This document shows positions 5,110 through 5,146 of a stretch of DNA of 5,146 nt, in pieces (the first letter of the stretch is position 1; the number at the start of each line of letters is the position of its first letter). Made by a program: the position numbers and the translations under genes. Where the stretch lies: assembly GCA_028698695.1 (NCBI GenBank), contig JAQVWB010000148.1:1-5146 (forward strand), given 5' to 3'. A model generated the notes under the pieces. It saw only the letters and a list, made by a program, of their open reading frames with translations, made no database searches and was not told where the DNA came from. The stretch is from Syntrophomonadaceae bacterium. Its GTDB lineage: Bacteria; Bacillota; Syntrophomonadia; Syntrophomonadales; Syntrophomonadaceae.

Positions 5110-5146
5110 AAAACACTTAATATGTGGCTATGCCCATGATCACAGG

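Noticed and set aside
5130..5146. Plus-strand ATG near the right edge as a gene start
   Set aside because: No Shine-Dalgarno sequence precedes it, and only five codons are visible.

Overview
The window looks like chromosomal DNA of an endospore-forming, low- to moderate-GC member of the Firmicutes, probably Clostridia. The evidence is a BofC-like forespore protein, strong AAGGAGG-type ribosome binding sites, TTG and GTG starts, an SLH-domain surface protein with YcdB/YcdC-like modules, and a stand-alone crotonase. A Syntrophomonas- or Peptococcaceae-like anaerobe would fit, but that assignment is inference.

Layout. Positions 1-241 are non-coding and repeat-rich: a helically phased CCTGA array, a degenerate dispersed-repeat-like hairpin, and a perfect GGCGAAT/ATTCGCC palindrome. 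Next comes a minus-strand gene (242-814, or to 823) for a small membrane-anchored BofC-like protein. A 240-bp AT-rich divergent intergenic region (824-1061) follows. It carries a forespore-sigma-like promoter, a near-match to the CtsR heat-shock operator, tandem GTCAAA repeats and a palindrome.

The plus-strand gene at 1062-1811 encodes a 249-aa protein. Its first two thirds are extremely acidic, and its C-terminus reads as a shortened alpha-crystallin (Hsp20-type) domain. A perfect-stem intrinsic terminator closes it. A 719-aa secreted protein (1950-4109) follows, with two tandem YcdB/YcdC-like modules and three C-terminal SLH repeats for cell-wall anchoring. After a 150-bp gap with a near-palindromic operator candidate, a complete crotonase-family enoyl-CoA hydratase (4260-5039) ends at a long, possibly bidirectional terminator.

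How the genes relate. These are separate transcription units, not an operon. The BofC-like gene and its divergent neighbour share a control region, and both could plausibly be expressed in sporulation or stress. The SLH protein acts at the envelope, and the crotonase acts in cytoplasmic acyl-CoA metabolism. The most unusual item is the acidic mini-alpha-crystallin protein together with its heat-shock-like and forespore-like upstream signals. I see no phage, CRISPR, transposase, tRNA or rRNA signal.
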